NCBI GenBank assembly: GCA_010909165.1
Contig: MU008198.1
Span: 274,704 to 338,703 of the forward strand
DNA from: Anthoceros angustus
Lineage: Eukaryota > Streptophyta > Anthocerotopsida > Anthocerotales > Anthocerotaceae
Direction: 5' to 3'
Length of the DNA stretch: 64,000 bases
The notes below the pieces were generated by a model. It made no database searches. It saw only the letters and a program-made list of their open reading frames with translations, and was not told the origin of the DNA. A program made the position numbers and the translations under genes. Below are positions 1 to 11,002 of the stretch, piece after piece. The first letter of the stretch is position 1. Every line of letters begins with the position of its first letter.

Positions 1-98
1 GTTTGTCTCCGAAAGTCAACTGGTTGATATGGAGGCTCTGCCCAATCCTCACGTGCTCGACGTTCTCTCGTAGGATACCGAGGAGGAGGTGGTTCTCA

Positions 99-1800
99 AA
101 GATCACTAGGGAGCACCATCATTATAACATCATCAGACGCATCCTCGAAACATGAGAGCCCTCCCGATCGATGACCGTCATCTACATCTTGAGGATTAAA
201 GAGGTCTGGAACTGCTGGAAAACCTGGATCTTTAGTATCAAGGCCTGCTGCATCGTCATCATACTGTACAGCAGCCATATCTAATGGAAGAGTAGCTGCA
301 GATTCCTCTCCATCGGACTCTGGATAGTGATAAGGTACTTGTTTAGGTTCTATCTCTAACCCAGAAAACAGATCATCACCTATGGTAGACATCGAGGGAT
401 CTGTGGAATAAAGCTGCTCAACTATAGAGTCTGAACGAGGAGAAGTGAGCTCAGTAAAGGTAGCACTCCTTGACAAGGTAATTCTTGACGTAACTGGATC
501 AAAAAGTTTGTAGGCCTTAGACTCTTCTGAGTAACCAACAAAGAGAAGGGGTTTAGACCTGTTATCTAACTTTTTCCGTTTTGGTTCAGGTACCAAAGCA
601 AAGGCAGGAGAACCAAAAACTTTCAAGTGAAGGAGACTAGGTTTTCTACCCCAAAAGGCCTCGTAAGGAGTTCTACCAGGAAGGGCTGTCGTAACAACTC
701 TATTTAAGATGTAAGTTGCACACACTACAGCTTCTGCCCATAGAGTTTTAGGAAGGGCAGCCCAGGTCAACATACTTCTCACCATGCCCATAAGAGTCTG
801 ATTTTTACGCTCCGCCACACCGTTCTGTTGTTGTGTGTAGGGAACTGCTAGTTGCCTCACAATACCATGCTCGACAAAAAGATCATCAAACTGCCTGCCA
901 GTGAACTCTCCACCGTTGTCAGTACGGAAGCACTTCACCAGCTGACCAGTCTCACGTTGTACCATCTTGATTCAAGTGGAGATTGTCTCGAACACATCAC
1001 TCTTGAGCTTGAGAGGAAAAGTCCATGAGTACCGAGAGTAGTCGTCCGTCAAGGTAAGATAATATTCAGCACCCCCAAGTGACTTCACAGGCAGCTTTCC
1101 AGCAATGTCCGCATGTATAAGCTCAAGAACTTGCTTTGCACGAGTTGCTTGTTTGTTCTTGAAAGGGAGTTCCTTTTGCTTGGACAGGATACATGAACTG
1201 CATGCTGCAAGATGCTTGAAACAAGGAGGTAATCGCTCACGATAGCAAGAGGAGTTAGCCATCAAGTCTAATTTGGAGCGATTAACATGGCCCAACCTAG
1301 CGTGCCACAAATTGGCCTGAGCATGAAAAGCAGTAAGCAAAGCTCTAACCTTTGACTTGTGAACTGTAACTAGTTGGTAGAGATCATTTACTAGAACTGC
1401 TCTAGCAACATGACTCTGTGGGTTGGAGATATGATAGACATAACAGGTTTTGCCCTCAAACCTAAAACCATACTTACGACTATGAGCTATGGCCCGTATC
1501 GACAAAAGGTTTTTGCTTATGTCTGGAACGAAGAGGACATCCTCCAGCAACAAGGAAGACCCGTCAAAAAGAGGTATGCTAACAGAACCGGAACCGTTCA
1601 CCTGAACTCCTCGTGAATCACCAACAAAAACTGATTGTGGTGTGGTTTGCTTGTGAAAGGTGGTGAAGAGCCCACGGTTGTTGCAAACATGCGTTGTGGC
1701 TCCAGAGTCAACAAACCATTGAGAAGAACTTCCTTTGACAATGGCTGCATATACTCACGCCGCATCGCCCTAGGTCGCTTCGTGATCCAAGATTTAGCCT
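99..1800 (-). pseudogene. copia pol: protease and integrase
   Basis: The aspartic protease site DSGATTHVC is encoded at about 1709-1683. GAG-pre-integrase follows with the zinc-binding pattern LWHARLGHVN ... CSSCILSK (about 1310-1170), then the integrase core: first catalytic Asp in LTDDYSRYSW (about 1050), second in RTDNGGEF (about 925), and the Glu in NGVAERKNQT (about 815). The LLFVGYSEESKAYKLFDP element near 540 is the conserved end of copia integrases. TGA at 972-974 splits the core and TGA at 96-98 lies in the linker to RT. The frame then continues as PPPPRYPTRERR to the window edge. Confidence 0.93.
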
Positions 1801-1824
1801 CTGGAGATGTCACATGTGCTTCAT

Positions 1825-2816
1825 GCTTGGGCTCGCTTGGGCTCACTGCCTTTTCTTCCCAGCCACGCCTCCCAAAAGGACCGAATCGCACCGCCATAAG
1901 AGCCTTGTTTCTTTGTTGTAGAAGAGGAATGAGATTGCTGAGAGTTGCTGTTAGGCTGCTTCTTCCATTTATCTTTCCCCTTCCAGGTTCCTTTGCCCTT
2001 TGTAGCAAAGAGAACCTTCTCACCACGTAGGCGAGAAGATGAGCCTGACCTTTGTCTACTCTGTTCCTCTTGCAGGAGTGCTCCAGCCACCTCATTCAAA
2101 TTGATGGAAGAAGGTTGACCAGCAGCAACGGCTTTATAAGCATCACGCAAGGCTGCGTTTTGACTTGACACAAAAGTCTGATAGGATGAAGGCAAGCTGG
2201 ACAACAGTTGAGCCGTCATCTCCACTTCAGTGATCTTGCTACCTAGCGCGGCAAGCTGTGCCCGTAGGTACCTCAACTTGGTGAGATGAGCTCCAACTGG
2301 TTCCCCTTCCTTCAGCCGTAGACTGTGAAAGTCATTCCTTACAGAGACCAAGGTGCAGATGTTTTGAACCTGATAAGTATCCAAAAGTTGAGTCCAAGCA
2401 ATGTTTGGCGAAACTCAACCTCAGAATCGTGGGTTTCGCCTGTGCCCGAAGCAGACGATGGCGGCAACCTTGTTGCCCTTCTTCCACTTTGCTATGTCAT
2501 CTGCAGATGGTTGATTAGCAGCAGATGCAGGGATTTTCGTAGGATCTGGAATGGTTCCATCAACATATTCCCAAACATCTCTGGCATTCAAATTGGCCTT
2601 CATTCGAGCTTTCCAACTTTCAAATCTGGTAGGTTTCCCGTCAAATCGATCCTTTTCTTTGAATTCCCCAGAGTATAAGGACCCTACTGATGATGAAACT
2701 CCTCCTAGATTTGTGGATCCCATGACAGATGACGGAAAACTGATGGGTAGAGAAGGATTAGAATAGAGCCAAGAAAAATAATCTGTATTACTATCTGGAT
2801 CAAAAGGAAAGGACAT
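1825..2816 (-). pseudogene. copia gag (UBN2-type) remnant
   Basis: Gag forms the particle in which reverse transcription occurs. The N-terminal part (2816-2424) holds the motif RFDGKPTRFESWKARMKANL, and the central part (2384-1825) the typical gag stretch with LRLKEGEPVGAHL and LPSSYQTFV. A basic Lys/Gly-rich tail precedes the protease. A shifted stretch of about 50 nt near 2403-2455 creates two TGA codons in the main frame, while the neighbouring frame reads through. No CCHC zinc knuckle is visible. Confidence 0.85.
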
Positions 2817-2934
2817 AGCCTAACAGAGGCACTATCCACTAGCGACACTAGACTGAATCAGAAAATAACTGTAAGTTCCTAGTGAGGGGTGCCCTAAAAA
2901 CTAAGAGTTCAATGGAATCTGAATATAACTGCCA

Positions 2935-3687
2935 CTAACCGTTTCTGAAGGGTGCCCTAAATTGTAACTGACACAAAGAATGTGGATTGTGTGAGAAATT
3001 GTGAGTGAAAGTGATACAAATCAAGCAAATTTCTGACTGTAAGAGGATGGGATCCCAACACCTGGATGCGTCCACCAACAGATACTTAGATTTGTGATGC
3101 CTGCGGAGAGCTTCCTGGCGAATTAGGGAACCACCAAGCCAGAAACTTCGCTCCAAGTCTGTCACCTTTGATGTTCACAAACCTTCTGTCCTCAACCTCT
3201 CAGGGGTCGGGACAAGTGAATCCACATAGAGCGCTGCAACTGGTTGCACTGAAGACGATGAGCGCTGTTGAAGTGACAACCTAGAAATACTGCTCGACAA
3301 ATTCAGCAACTCTTCATTGACTGCAGCAAGGGAAAGTGCAACTTCTGCCAGTCGAGTTTGTGTCTGAGTGTGATAACGAGCAATAAGCACTTCAACGTCG
3401 TCCAATCTGTTGTCAACTCGCCCTGCTTGATCTGGTCGAGTCCAGGAATTTCTCCCTCTATTCAGGTATGCTAATGTCTACATTGTCCTGTCATCACTTG
3501 CAGATAAAAAAGGAGAGCGCTCTAACTGATGACGATAAGATTCAACACGCCTATAGAAGTTCTGAGGAAACTGTGAGAATGGGAAGTTTCGCTCTTGGAA
3601 AATTGAGTCATTTCGTCTTCTACTTGCATTAGAAGGTCTGCATCTGCGATGCTCAGACCTGTTAGAACCTCTGCCTTTTCCAGGCAT
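2935..3687 (-). pseudogene. extra ORF in the copia leader, upstream of gag
   Basis: One frame on the minus strand stays coding-like for about 250 codons, interrupted only by a TAG at 3478-3480 and a TGA at 3175-3177. It starts with ATG at 3687 (MPGKGRG...), has a basic Arg/Ser-rich N-terminus and a middle section with the heptad-like hydrophobic spacing of a coiled coil (about 3400-3270). It is in a different frame from gag, whose ATG is at 2816. I do not recognise it. It could be a leader ORF of the element, a captured host exon or a fragment of another gag. Confidence 0.4.
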
Positions 3688-3902
3688 TTCTGAAAAAGAA
3701 GGGAAGACCTGACTGACTAGCTAGCATGATCCAGAGTAGATAGGCCAGAAGTAGTGTCTCGGTTGATCGACTAATCTGCTGCTAAATGTGTAGGGCCAGG
3801 GATGCATTGGACACACCATCTTGCATATATCAAACGATGTGTACAGGGTGATGTGCTTGATGGGATCCATTGCCCTAGATGGACCAGCAGCAGATTGTTG
3901 AC

Positions 3903-3915
3903 GGCTCTGATACCA
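3903..3915 (-). promoter_or_regulatory. primer-binding site (initiator tRNA-Met type)
   Basis: The minus strand reads TGGTATCAGAGCC directly after the LTR end. This is the usual copia primer-binding site, complementary to the 3' end of initiator methionine tRNA, where minus-strand cDNA synthesis starts. Confidence 0.9.
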
Positions 3916-4155
3916 TGAGAATATGCTAGATAGCGAAAGACACAAAAAAGATGTTGTAAAAAGAGTTCATACAAAGTACATAATAAAAGGTCTAATAAAG
4001 TATGTAGAGGTAACCCTAGGTTACATTAACTATATAACCTCGTGAGGTTAACTTAACAAGGGTTAAACATAAACCCTAACGGGATAACCCTAAGAACACG
4101 TAAGGAAAGAAGAGCGAAGACCGTAAGAAAGCGACCCTACTTGGGACAACCAACA
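3916..4155 (-). repeat. copia 5' LTR (about 240 bp)
   Basis: On the minus strand the segment begins TGTTGG and ends TTCTCA, giving the TG...CA ends of LTRs, and is followed directly by the primer-binding site. It contains a TATA-like stretch (TTATATAG on the minus strand, about 4034-4041). The right boundary rests on the TGTTGG motif only, because the 3' LTR is outside the window and cannot be compared. Confidence 0.7.
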
Positions 4156-4268
4156 TCTGGAGACGTTTGGGTTTGGCGAGTCCCAAGGTGTAGAAACGCC
4201 ATATCTTCCTCTTGCTATTTACGATCCGAACGGCCGCAAGAGAACGATGACATCGCCGTCCGAGGACG

Positions 4269-4612
4269 GAAAGACAACATTCGCCAAACTAGCTAGAAAC
4301 ATAGACCGATGTCAACCGTTGGAGACTGCTTAATGTGAGTGCGCGCACAAGTTTGTGCACAAATAGCATGGCCAGTCTGAAGGAAAAAGCTGATTGTGAA
4401 TGTCTCTGGATGGTTTTCCTCGTAATTTCACGCGTAATGTCATATCGTATCGCACTAATAATTGAAATGTTTGCGGTGACCTGGGAGAAATACCAAAAGG
4501 TCGATTCCTGCATGGATTTCCTACGCAGCGTAAAGGGTCCGGAACGTCGCGTGTGCAAAAGGGGTTTCAGGAGAAACCCCTTTCAGAACAGACGCTGTTC
4601 TCATTGCCGTTC
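4269..4612 (+). repeat. dispersed repeat family R1, copy 1
   Basis: The segment matches 27140-27505 over its length. Shared words include TTGGAGACTG, AAGTGCGCGCA, GAGAAATACCAAAAGG and GGAGAAACCC. Its last 60 bases also match 25915-25965 on the opposite strand (CAGGAGAAACCCCTTTC ... ACAGACGCTGTT). No open frame is recognisable. It is a dispersed non-coding repeat, possibly a non-autonomous transposon. Confidence 0.6.
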
Positions 4613-4639
4613 AGAGGATCATCAACAGCACCATCAAGT

Positions 4640-6990
4640 ACACAGGCGTCAAACCCCTGCTCTCTGAAATTACCCTCATCCTCAATCTTTTCCACGCCCA
4701 TGACAAAATCATCTTGAGGACCGACATACCTTAAGCTTAAATTTCAAACATGTCAAGACATTCTTGATCAGGAATCACTTCAGGATTAGGAACCAAGACA
4801 GGCGTAGAAAACTCACCAAGCTGAGCATGAGAGACAATCAAGATGCTCTATCACAAGACAAGGCCTAACCTATGACACTTTCACCGCAGACATGCGCTAA
4901 GCGCATTGAGGACCATGGAATCGTTAGTAATCAAATGGTTATTCTCACCAACAAAATCAATACCTCTCTTGGTGTGAGGGACATAGTAAGTGATGTCAGA
5001 TAATGGCCCTTCTACCAAAGCTACAAGTTGGGTGTCCACAAATTTCTCTACTGTGCAAACTCAGCTACCCGACGTGCAGCCATCTTGGAAGAAAAACGCC
5101 TTGGAAGTTTTGAATTGGCCTTGTTGGGGACCAAGTATGTTCCCTCACTATGGACAAGAACACCATCAATTTTACCATCATCCTGAAGGGGGTGAGTGGC
5201 AGTATGCGGAATTACTGATTTGACACGCTATCCCGTGTACGGCTTTGACATCACTTTCTGCCATAGGCATTTGTTTTTTTCCGGGTTCAGCAGGCCCAAT
5301 TTGTTTTCTTTTTGGAGCCATCTGCAAAACACAGCATAATAGTAAGAACAAATTACTCAAACGAGTCAAAGAGAATGCATTGTTTGACTTACTTGGAATG
5401 CAAAACAACCGCTTGAAAACCTGCTGGAAGGTCTAAAAACTGATGATCAAACGATCTAAACAATGAAAAAGGCAGTGGATATAGATAGTGTGATAGCAAT
5501 AGCCACTTAAAACTGTATATTCTTATGATGAATTCCCCCCCTTGCTTTCTGTTAAAGGAAACCAAACTCCAGCGATATTTTTCTTCACATAGGAATTATT
5601 GACCCAAAAAAAAATGAACGACTGTTTAACTTTGAAAAAATGTCAAAAGAAAATCAAAAAATTGATTTAGACATTTAAATACCAGGCACAAAAAACCAAA
5701 TCACAGATGATGCAACAAAAAACTTGATACTACTAATTGAACGGACAGCAAATCAAGACAAGCTTGAAGCACGGGACTCCAATTCACTCTTGACAATTGT
5801 CATGCACGTTGGAGGCCAACTCCGCTGCATTCACTCTTCAAAGTCTACGCATAACAAAAAATTTGTCAAAGAACGAATTAGAGGCAGTTTAAAGAAGACA
5901 TGTTTAGTTCAACAAAAACAAAGTTCTAAAATATTATGGTATACAGTAGAAATAAAAGAACTAACCAAACTTGAAAAACTATCAGATCATTGACAACCGA
6001 GTAAAGGTTGAGTCTGGTACGATCACAAATCTGCAGAATGATATCAGCATATTAGGAACAACATGTGTGCGGAAGACAAATACATGGACAAAAACACAAT
6101 CAAGAGAAGAATCAACACAAAAAAAATTAAGTAAACACTTACATATGTAAAAGAGCAATTGAGGACAAACAAAAAGAAAAGAGCCGTCCGTGTAAGTTGT
6201 CTGCATGAACAACAATAAAGGACATGAATATCATTTACATTCAACTTGAGCAACAAAAACATGCCATACATCACTTTGTGACACAAAATGCAATGTATTA
6301 ATTGAATGCCACGAGCTACGGATTAAAAGAAGGACAAGACGAGGAATAGAAACAAGGCCGAAAGAGACAATAGAACAGAACTGAAGAACCGAGTCAGGCA
6401 GGTTGTCTCATTGAAATCGTCAAAGACAGAGTTAACTTAACTAAACTATTGACCACAAATACGTTACTTGCCCTACGTTACTAGTTTTACAAATGCTTAA
6501 CATGCGAATCAGGATAAAGATAACCAAGAAGCTACTAAGACGCACTGATGTTAAAAATATAGACAAAGTAGTCTGCCACTCGAACGTGAAAAAGGATTTA
6601 ATTTACAAAAGCTAGCCATGATAGAACCAAGGATAAAGTTTAGGTGTGTAAAACAACAGGAAAACAAGCTGATTTTCAACAAGAAAACAACAGGAAAAGA
6701 AGGTAAGAAGCAATTTGGTTTTCTTTAACTACCTAGATATTCTTTATCATCTAATGTTATAATTTTGTAGAAAGCGACTACAGGAGTCTTCAGCAGGACA
6801 ACAGTGAAAGCACTCGAACAAACAAAATAGTTCCCAACCATGGAGATCCAGGATATGGCGTCAAACCAGAGTTCGAGCGTCCACTCCTAGAAATATGAAA
6901 GTCATTGAAAAAGGTAAAAAATAGTCCAGTTTTGTTTTCCATTGTATACATTGTATTTCCATTGTATTTTTTTATTTTACTGATTATAAT
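4640..6990. other. AT-rich intergenic DNA, no gene recognised
   Basis: About 2.3 kb of strongly AT-rich DNA, with only short open frames lacking any recognisable domain. No paired splice signals or repeat ends are clear. Confidence 0.5.
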
Positions 6991-7013
6991 TGTCTCCTCA
7001 GTTGTTCCTATCC

Positions 7014-8325
7014 ATGAACAAACAAGACTTGAAGCTTCTTTGCGCGATGCCTGCTGAACTCAACAAAATTAAAAAGGTAACCCTTAGGATCGGTAAATTC
7101 TGATATTCTTTGATTAGAATCCTTTGAGTCTAATATTATTCTTATTTTTTAGGATATCAAAAAAAATCTTTGCACAACAGCTCAGTTAGAGTTGGAGATT
7201 CGAACTCTAGTCAACAGATTCAATGGGCATCAAATCTATATCGAATCGTTGGAGGTATTTATAAACATATATTTTTTTTACATATATAATAAAGATAAAT
7301 AATTCACTCTGGTGCGTGTAACAGAATGCTGGAGAACAGCTGCCGCATAAAAAATCAAGGATAAAATAGATCTTATCAACACAAAAATCGACAATAGTTC
7401 TCAACAGGTGCTGCAAATATCATATATTTTGTTTTACCATCCAAAGAGTGTTACCTAACATCATTCTGTGTGTAGGTTAAAAAAGGCAAACAAAAAATTG
7501 ATGAGCTTGATGCTCAGAGACCAACATTTGGCCCTAACCAAGAATTTTCTGGATTTGGAAAATAGATTGAACATTTCCAATATCCTGAAATATTCATAGA
7601 ATTCAAACAAAAGTATGTACCAATTGGGGAAAAGAATATTCAAGATGTATTGGACCCAATCCTCAATGAAGATGGTTCCACTCCAACACTCCAGGAACAT
7701 AGGGACATTCAAACGAGTGATTTCCCTTTATTTCTTTTACTTATCTTTATTGTAATTTCTTTGGTATTTAATCATAACCCTTGACATTACAGAGATGTTA
7801 ATTGCACTTGAAAATAAAGAGCTGAAAACCAAAGATCTGTTGGCTCTCATGGAGGATAAAAAGGTAAATCATATTCATTTTGCTTTCTCTAGAGAAAATG
7901 GAAATACTCACATGATGAACTGCTTTCCAGAACCTACGAGCACACTTCCGCAGTGTCGGAAATCTCCACAGTACTTATTTAAACTTAACCAAACAGGTAT
8001 ATACAAAGCAAGAACAATTCTGACTTGAAATGGAGGTCAGGGATTAACCCGTTTGCATTTTCGTTTGTAGTTTTCGGAGAGTCAAACCAAGTTATTCGCG
8101 CTCTTTGAGGTCAGTACATGAGATTGAATAAGATATCAAATATTTTTGAATTCTAATATGCAATATCTTGTTTGCAGAAATATTCCCCGTATGGACGAGA
8201 TTTTGGAAATGATAAATTTTCTTTCTGAACCGTACAACTATCAAAAAAAGAACTATTATTCTGAAGAAGAAACAGGGCCAAAATCACCTGTTTACACACC
8301 ATCGACGCTGGTAGAGTACATTTAG
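7014..8325 (+). pseudogene. multi-exon coiled-coil gene remnant, unrecognised
   Basis: Several Lys/Glu-rich coding-like blocks are each flanked by plausible splice sites: 7014-7076 (ATG start, then GTAACC), 7153-7254 (after TTTTAG, before GTATTT), 7325-7408, 7476-about 7715, 7793-7863 (after ATTACAG, before GTAAAT) and 8178-8325 (after TTTGCAG), the last ending in TAG. The predicted residues look like a coiled coil. Block 3 needs a frame change and block 4 has an in-frame TAG near 7562 (GFGK*IEHF), so the gene is probably broken. Introns are about 70-300 nt. I cannot name the family. A transposon-borne or captured gene is equally possible. Confidence 0.4.
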
Positions 8326-8379
8326 AATGAAGTTGGTTGACTACGAAGTAAAAACTAAGTCCGGAATGCTCTCTTACTC

Positions 8380-8530
8380 TTTTTATCCGAGCAAGAGAAA
8401 AAGGAACTATAAGCTGGGTATACTGAGCAACAACTCTTTAATGACCAACAAACGCCGGCTCCCACCTCGGTCTGCAGTCAAGAATTGGCCGCATCTCAGC
8501 CCCAAACTCGGCCGCTCCCTTACGCCAGGG
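8380..8530 (+). repeat. dispersed repeat R2, copy 1
   Basis: About 140 bp shared with 63756-63892 in the same orientation, with matching words CAAGAGAAAAA, GAACTATAAGC, GAGCAACAACT, CTCGGTCTGCAG and CTTTACGCCAG or its variant. The copies have many small differences, so this is an old dispersed repeat. Confidence 0.65.
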
Positions 8531-8607
8531 AACGAAGGCACGGAGGGGTGTCCCTGATACAATGCATCATGCAAACTATTTCTGGTCCTTAGTCATATGA
8601 AGCCATT

Positions 8608-9217
8608 GTGTTGCAATTTTTTGGCACTAATCTCAAGCATTGGCGGAACAATGTGAGGAAGGAGGCCCGAAAGTTTTTGGAAGGGAAGAAGAGAAATCCT
8701 GGCTATGTTGCAAAGAGTGTAAATCCAGAGTACTGTAAGGTGTTTTTGAGGGAGGAGAAGGAGAAGATGGATGGCGTTGTAGCCCCTAGCCAGCAAAAAG
8801 TAGCTGCCATGAAGAGGGTGAAGGAAATGGATAGCAATACCTGCGCGTGCTTTGGCCATTGGCGGCAGTGTGGTTTTATGGATAGATTTAGAGGAATGTT
8901 TGGGAAGGAGCAAACCGTGGATGAGATCAGAGCTGTTGGCACCATTCACGGAAAACTTGCTGGTGAAGCTACAAGCGTTTTGGATGAATTCCAAAATAAC
9001 AAGTCCTGCTTTGGATCCACAGGTTAACTCACATGGGGGGATTGACACCACTATTAACGTGTGGAACCTGTTGGTTGAGGCAGGTTATCCAACCAATGAA
9101 TGCGATGGCAAGGTCATGGATGCCATCATGAAAAAAAATGTCTTAGACGACGGGTGGATGGTGGGGCTTTACCTTCCCCATAAACTGGCCAAGGATGCTG
9201 AGGAAGCCTTAACATGA
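8608..9217 (+). pseudogene. unrecognised protein-coding-like region
   Basis: A 139-codon open frame (8608-9027; LTR-independent, Lys/Arg-rich, with RKEARKFLEGKKRNPGYVAK and CACFGHWRQCGF) is followed in the +1 frame by a second stretch to 9217 (GGIDTTINVWNLLVEAGYPT ... KDAEEALT). The two read as one protein broken by a single frameshift near 8990-9030. The GC content is higher than that of the AT-rich DNA on its left. I do not recognise a domain. Transposase or capsid remnants are possible but unproven. Confidence 0.35.
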
Positions 9218-9479
9218 TTAAGGTTAGAGGCTAATGCTGTTGCTTTCATCATTTCCATGTTCCATGGTCGGTCTGAAATTTTTTGTTCCACGACCTCATA
9301 TTTTGGGTGTGTAAGTTTCCTGTAGGATGCCTAGTTTTCTAAGGGCAATGCCATGTATCTGGCCGGCTGGCTGGAGAGGACAAGTCTTGTGTATTGAGTA
9401 CACAAAAGGGGCAGAATCGTAGGTGTAGGACGCTCAGAGGATGTAGCCTGGGTTTGCAAATAGTGGTTTTGTAGAATTG

Positions 9480-9665
9480 TCCTCACTCACTCACTCCCTC
9501 TCCCCCGTCCCTCCTTTCCCCTCCCTTCCCTCCTCTCCCCTCCCTTCCTCCTCTCCCCTCTCCCTCCTCTCCCTCCTCTCCTCCTCTCCTCCTCTCCTCC
9601 CTCCCTCCTCCTCCCTCCCTCCCTTCCTTCCTTCCTCCTCTCCTTCCTCCTACCCCCCTTCCCAC
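9480..9665. repeat. polypyrimidine tract (CTCC/TCCCT)n
   Basis: About 185 bases are almost purely C and T on the plus strand, in irregular CCTCTCC/TCCCTCC units. Open frames here are low-complexity artefacts. Such a homopyrimidine-homopurine stretch can form triplex DNA. Confidence 0.95.
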
Positions 9666-9771
9666 TCCCCTAAGAATTACTACACCACTTAAGAAATTGA
9701 CAACATTGATTATGAATCTGCATACACTTTACAGCCAAACTTTTGCTACGTTCCGTTTACTACAGGGATCC

Positions 9772-10327
9772 CACTACTAAAAATTTTATTACAGATTTTT
9801 ACTATATAATTTTATTATGAATTTTTACTATAGAATTTACTATGGACTTTTACTATAGAATTTTATTACGGGATCCTACGGGATCCCGTACAACAGGATC
9901 CTACGGGAATTTACAACGGACTGTCGGGTTACTTAACTGTGATTAATTGACTATGTTCAACATGTGATTAACAAAACCCACTCATTTAACTACGGTTAAT
10001 ATGTTATAGTTAATTAACCTCGGTCAACTAACCATTTTTTTAACCACGATTAAGCCAGTAGTAAAATCCGTGGTTGTTCAACGTAGTAAATACCGTGGTA
10101 AAGAGAAGGTAATTTAGAGATTAACTGGTATACGGTAGACTTCATTAAAGTACTCCGTACATTCTTCATATAAAATACAAAGTATAGCTAATATATACGG
10201 TGTACTCGACTTTACCACGGACACTAACACTATATACTTACTATTGACGTTTTACTACGGGAGTAGTAATGTCCGTTGTAAAATCCATAGGTATGTCCGT
10301 GGTAAAAGTGTGCTTTTCCTAGTAATG
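9772..10327. mobile_element. CACTA-like non-autonomous element
   Basis: The left end reads CACTACTAAAAATTTTATTACAG and the right end, reversed, CATTACTAGGAAAAGCACAC; this resembles CACTA termini with one mismatch in the pentamer. The interior is packed with short subterminal-type repeats (TTTTACTATAGAATT, TTACTACGG, GTAAAATCCGTGG) in both orientations, as in En/Spm-type elements where transposase binds. No transposase ORF is present. Target-site duplication was not clear. Confidence 0.42.
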
Positions 10328-10582
10328 TCATGACACGACTAGTCTGTACACCATAGCTGAGGCAATTTGGGATGGTCCCAAGTTGCCTCATGCGACAAGC
10401 AAAAGCAATCTAACCCGACAAGCAAGATTTAGTCGAGTTTGTTAGAGAAGGCGGAGTAGTAATGTCCGTTGTAAAATCCATAGGTATGTCCGTGGTAAAA
10501 GTGTGCTTTTCCTAGTAATGTCATGACACGACTAGTCTGTACACCATAGCTGAGGCAATTTGGGATGGTCCCAAGTTGCCTC
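10260..10582 (+). repeat. perfect 130-bp direct repeat (10260-10389 and 10453-10582)
   Basis: The two 130-base copies are identical, 193 bp apart, and each carries the right end of the CACTA-like element plus about 60 bp of flank. A weaker copy of the spacer (GACAAGCAAGATTTAGTC ... GCGGAGTAG) follows each one, so the unit is a tandem duplication of about 193-200 bp. The identity shows that it is recent. Confidence 0.95.
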
Positions 10583-10740
10583 GGCGAGGCGGACAAGGTG
10601 CTATTAACGAACCTGGACAAGCAAGATTTAGTCAGTAGCTTGTTAGAGTAGCGGAGTAGCGGAGACGGTAAGAGGAGTATTTTCTGACTCCTCTTACCGT
10701 CTCGTCTCCAAAGATATGAACATCTTTGTACCACTCAGCA

Positions 10741-11002
10741 GATGAAGACAAAAAGCTTCTAGATGATGAGCCCAAGGATGAAAACGAAGAGACTAGGAGG
10801 ATAGCAAAAGCCCAGCACCGCAAATACTAACATTGCAGGATTGGAAGTCGTCATGAGGGTCGACGCAGAAGATCTAGTTGTCGCCGCTAAGCCTAAACGT
10901 AGAAGGAAGAAAGGATCCGTGTTGGCCCCCATCGCCAAGGATACACCTAGGTATTCCTGGGTTGATGACATCGTAAACAAGTCCGTGAAAATGATCGTCT
11001 AA
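10741..11002 (+). other. two exon-like fragments, unrecognised
   Basis: An acidic open stretch (10741-10830, ending TAA) is followed after CATTGCAG by a basic one (10838-11002, ending TAA) containing AKPKRRRKKGSVLAPIAKD. They are in different frames and may be exon remnants of a decayed gene. There is no domain match from memory. Confidence 0.22.

Larger units (their letters stand above)
1..4155 (-). mobile_element. Ty1/copia LTR retrotransposon, 5' part, degraded, cut by window edge
   Basis: Read on the minus strand, the order is LTR (3916-4155), primer-binding site (3903-3915), leader with an extra ORF, gag (about 2816-1825), aspartic protease, GAG-pre-integrase and integrase (to about 420), then the proline/arginine-rich linker that precedes reverse transcriptase. 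RT and RNase H would lie left of position 1. The protease-before-integrase-before-RT order is diagnostic of copia rather than gypsy. Gag to integrase mostly shares one frame, but two short stretches (about 2403-2455 and 1735-1835) are shifted and return, and TGA stops lie at 972-974 and 96-98. The copy is therefore inactive as drawn. Confidence 0.93.

Noticed and set aside
2415-2423. Idea that all copia interruptions are TGA from CpG decay of CGA
   Set aside because: The two TGAs here and the one at 1821-1823 come from short frame-shifted stretches, not from point changes. Only 972 and 96 remain, too few for the claim.
4000-4100. AAACCCTAAC and AACCCTA words resembling plant telomere repeats
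   Set aside because: Only isolated, imperfect units within the copia LTR. No tandem (TTTAGGG)n run.
4990-5436. Short ORFs as host genes
   Set aside because: Under 80 codons, overlapping on both strands, with no motif or splice context.
9483-9692. Ser/Pro-rich and Gly/Arg-rich ORFs
   Set aside because: Pure translation of the polypyrimidine tract.
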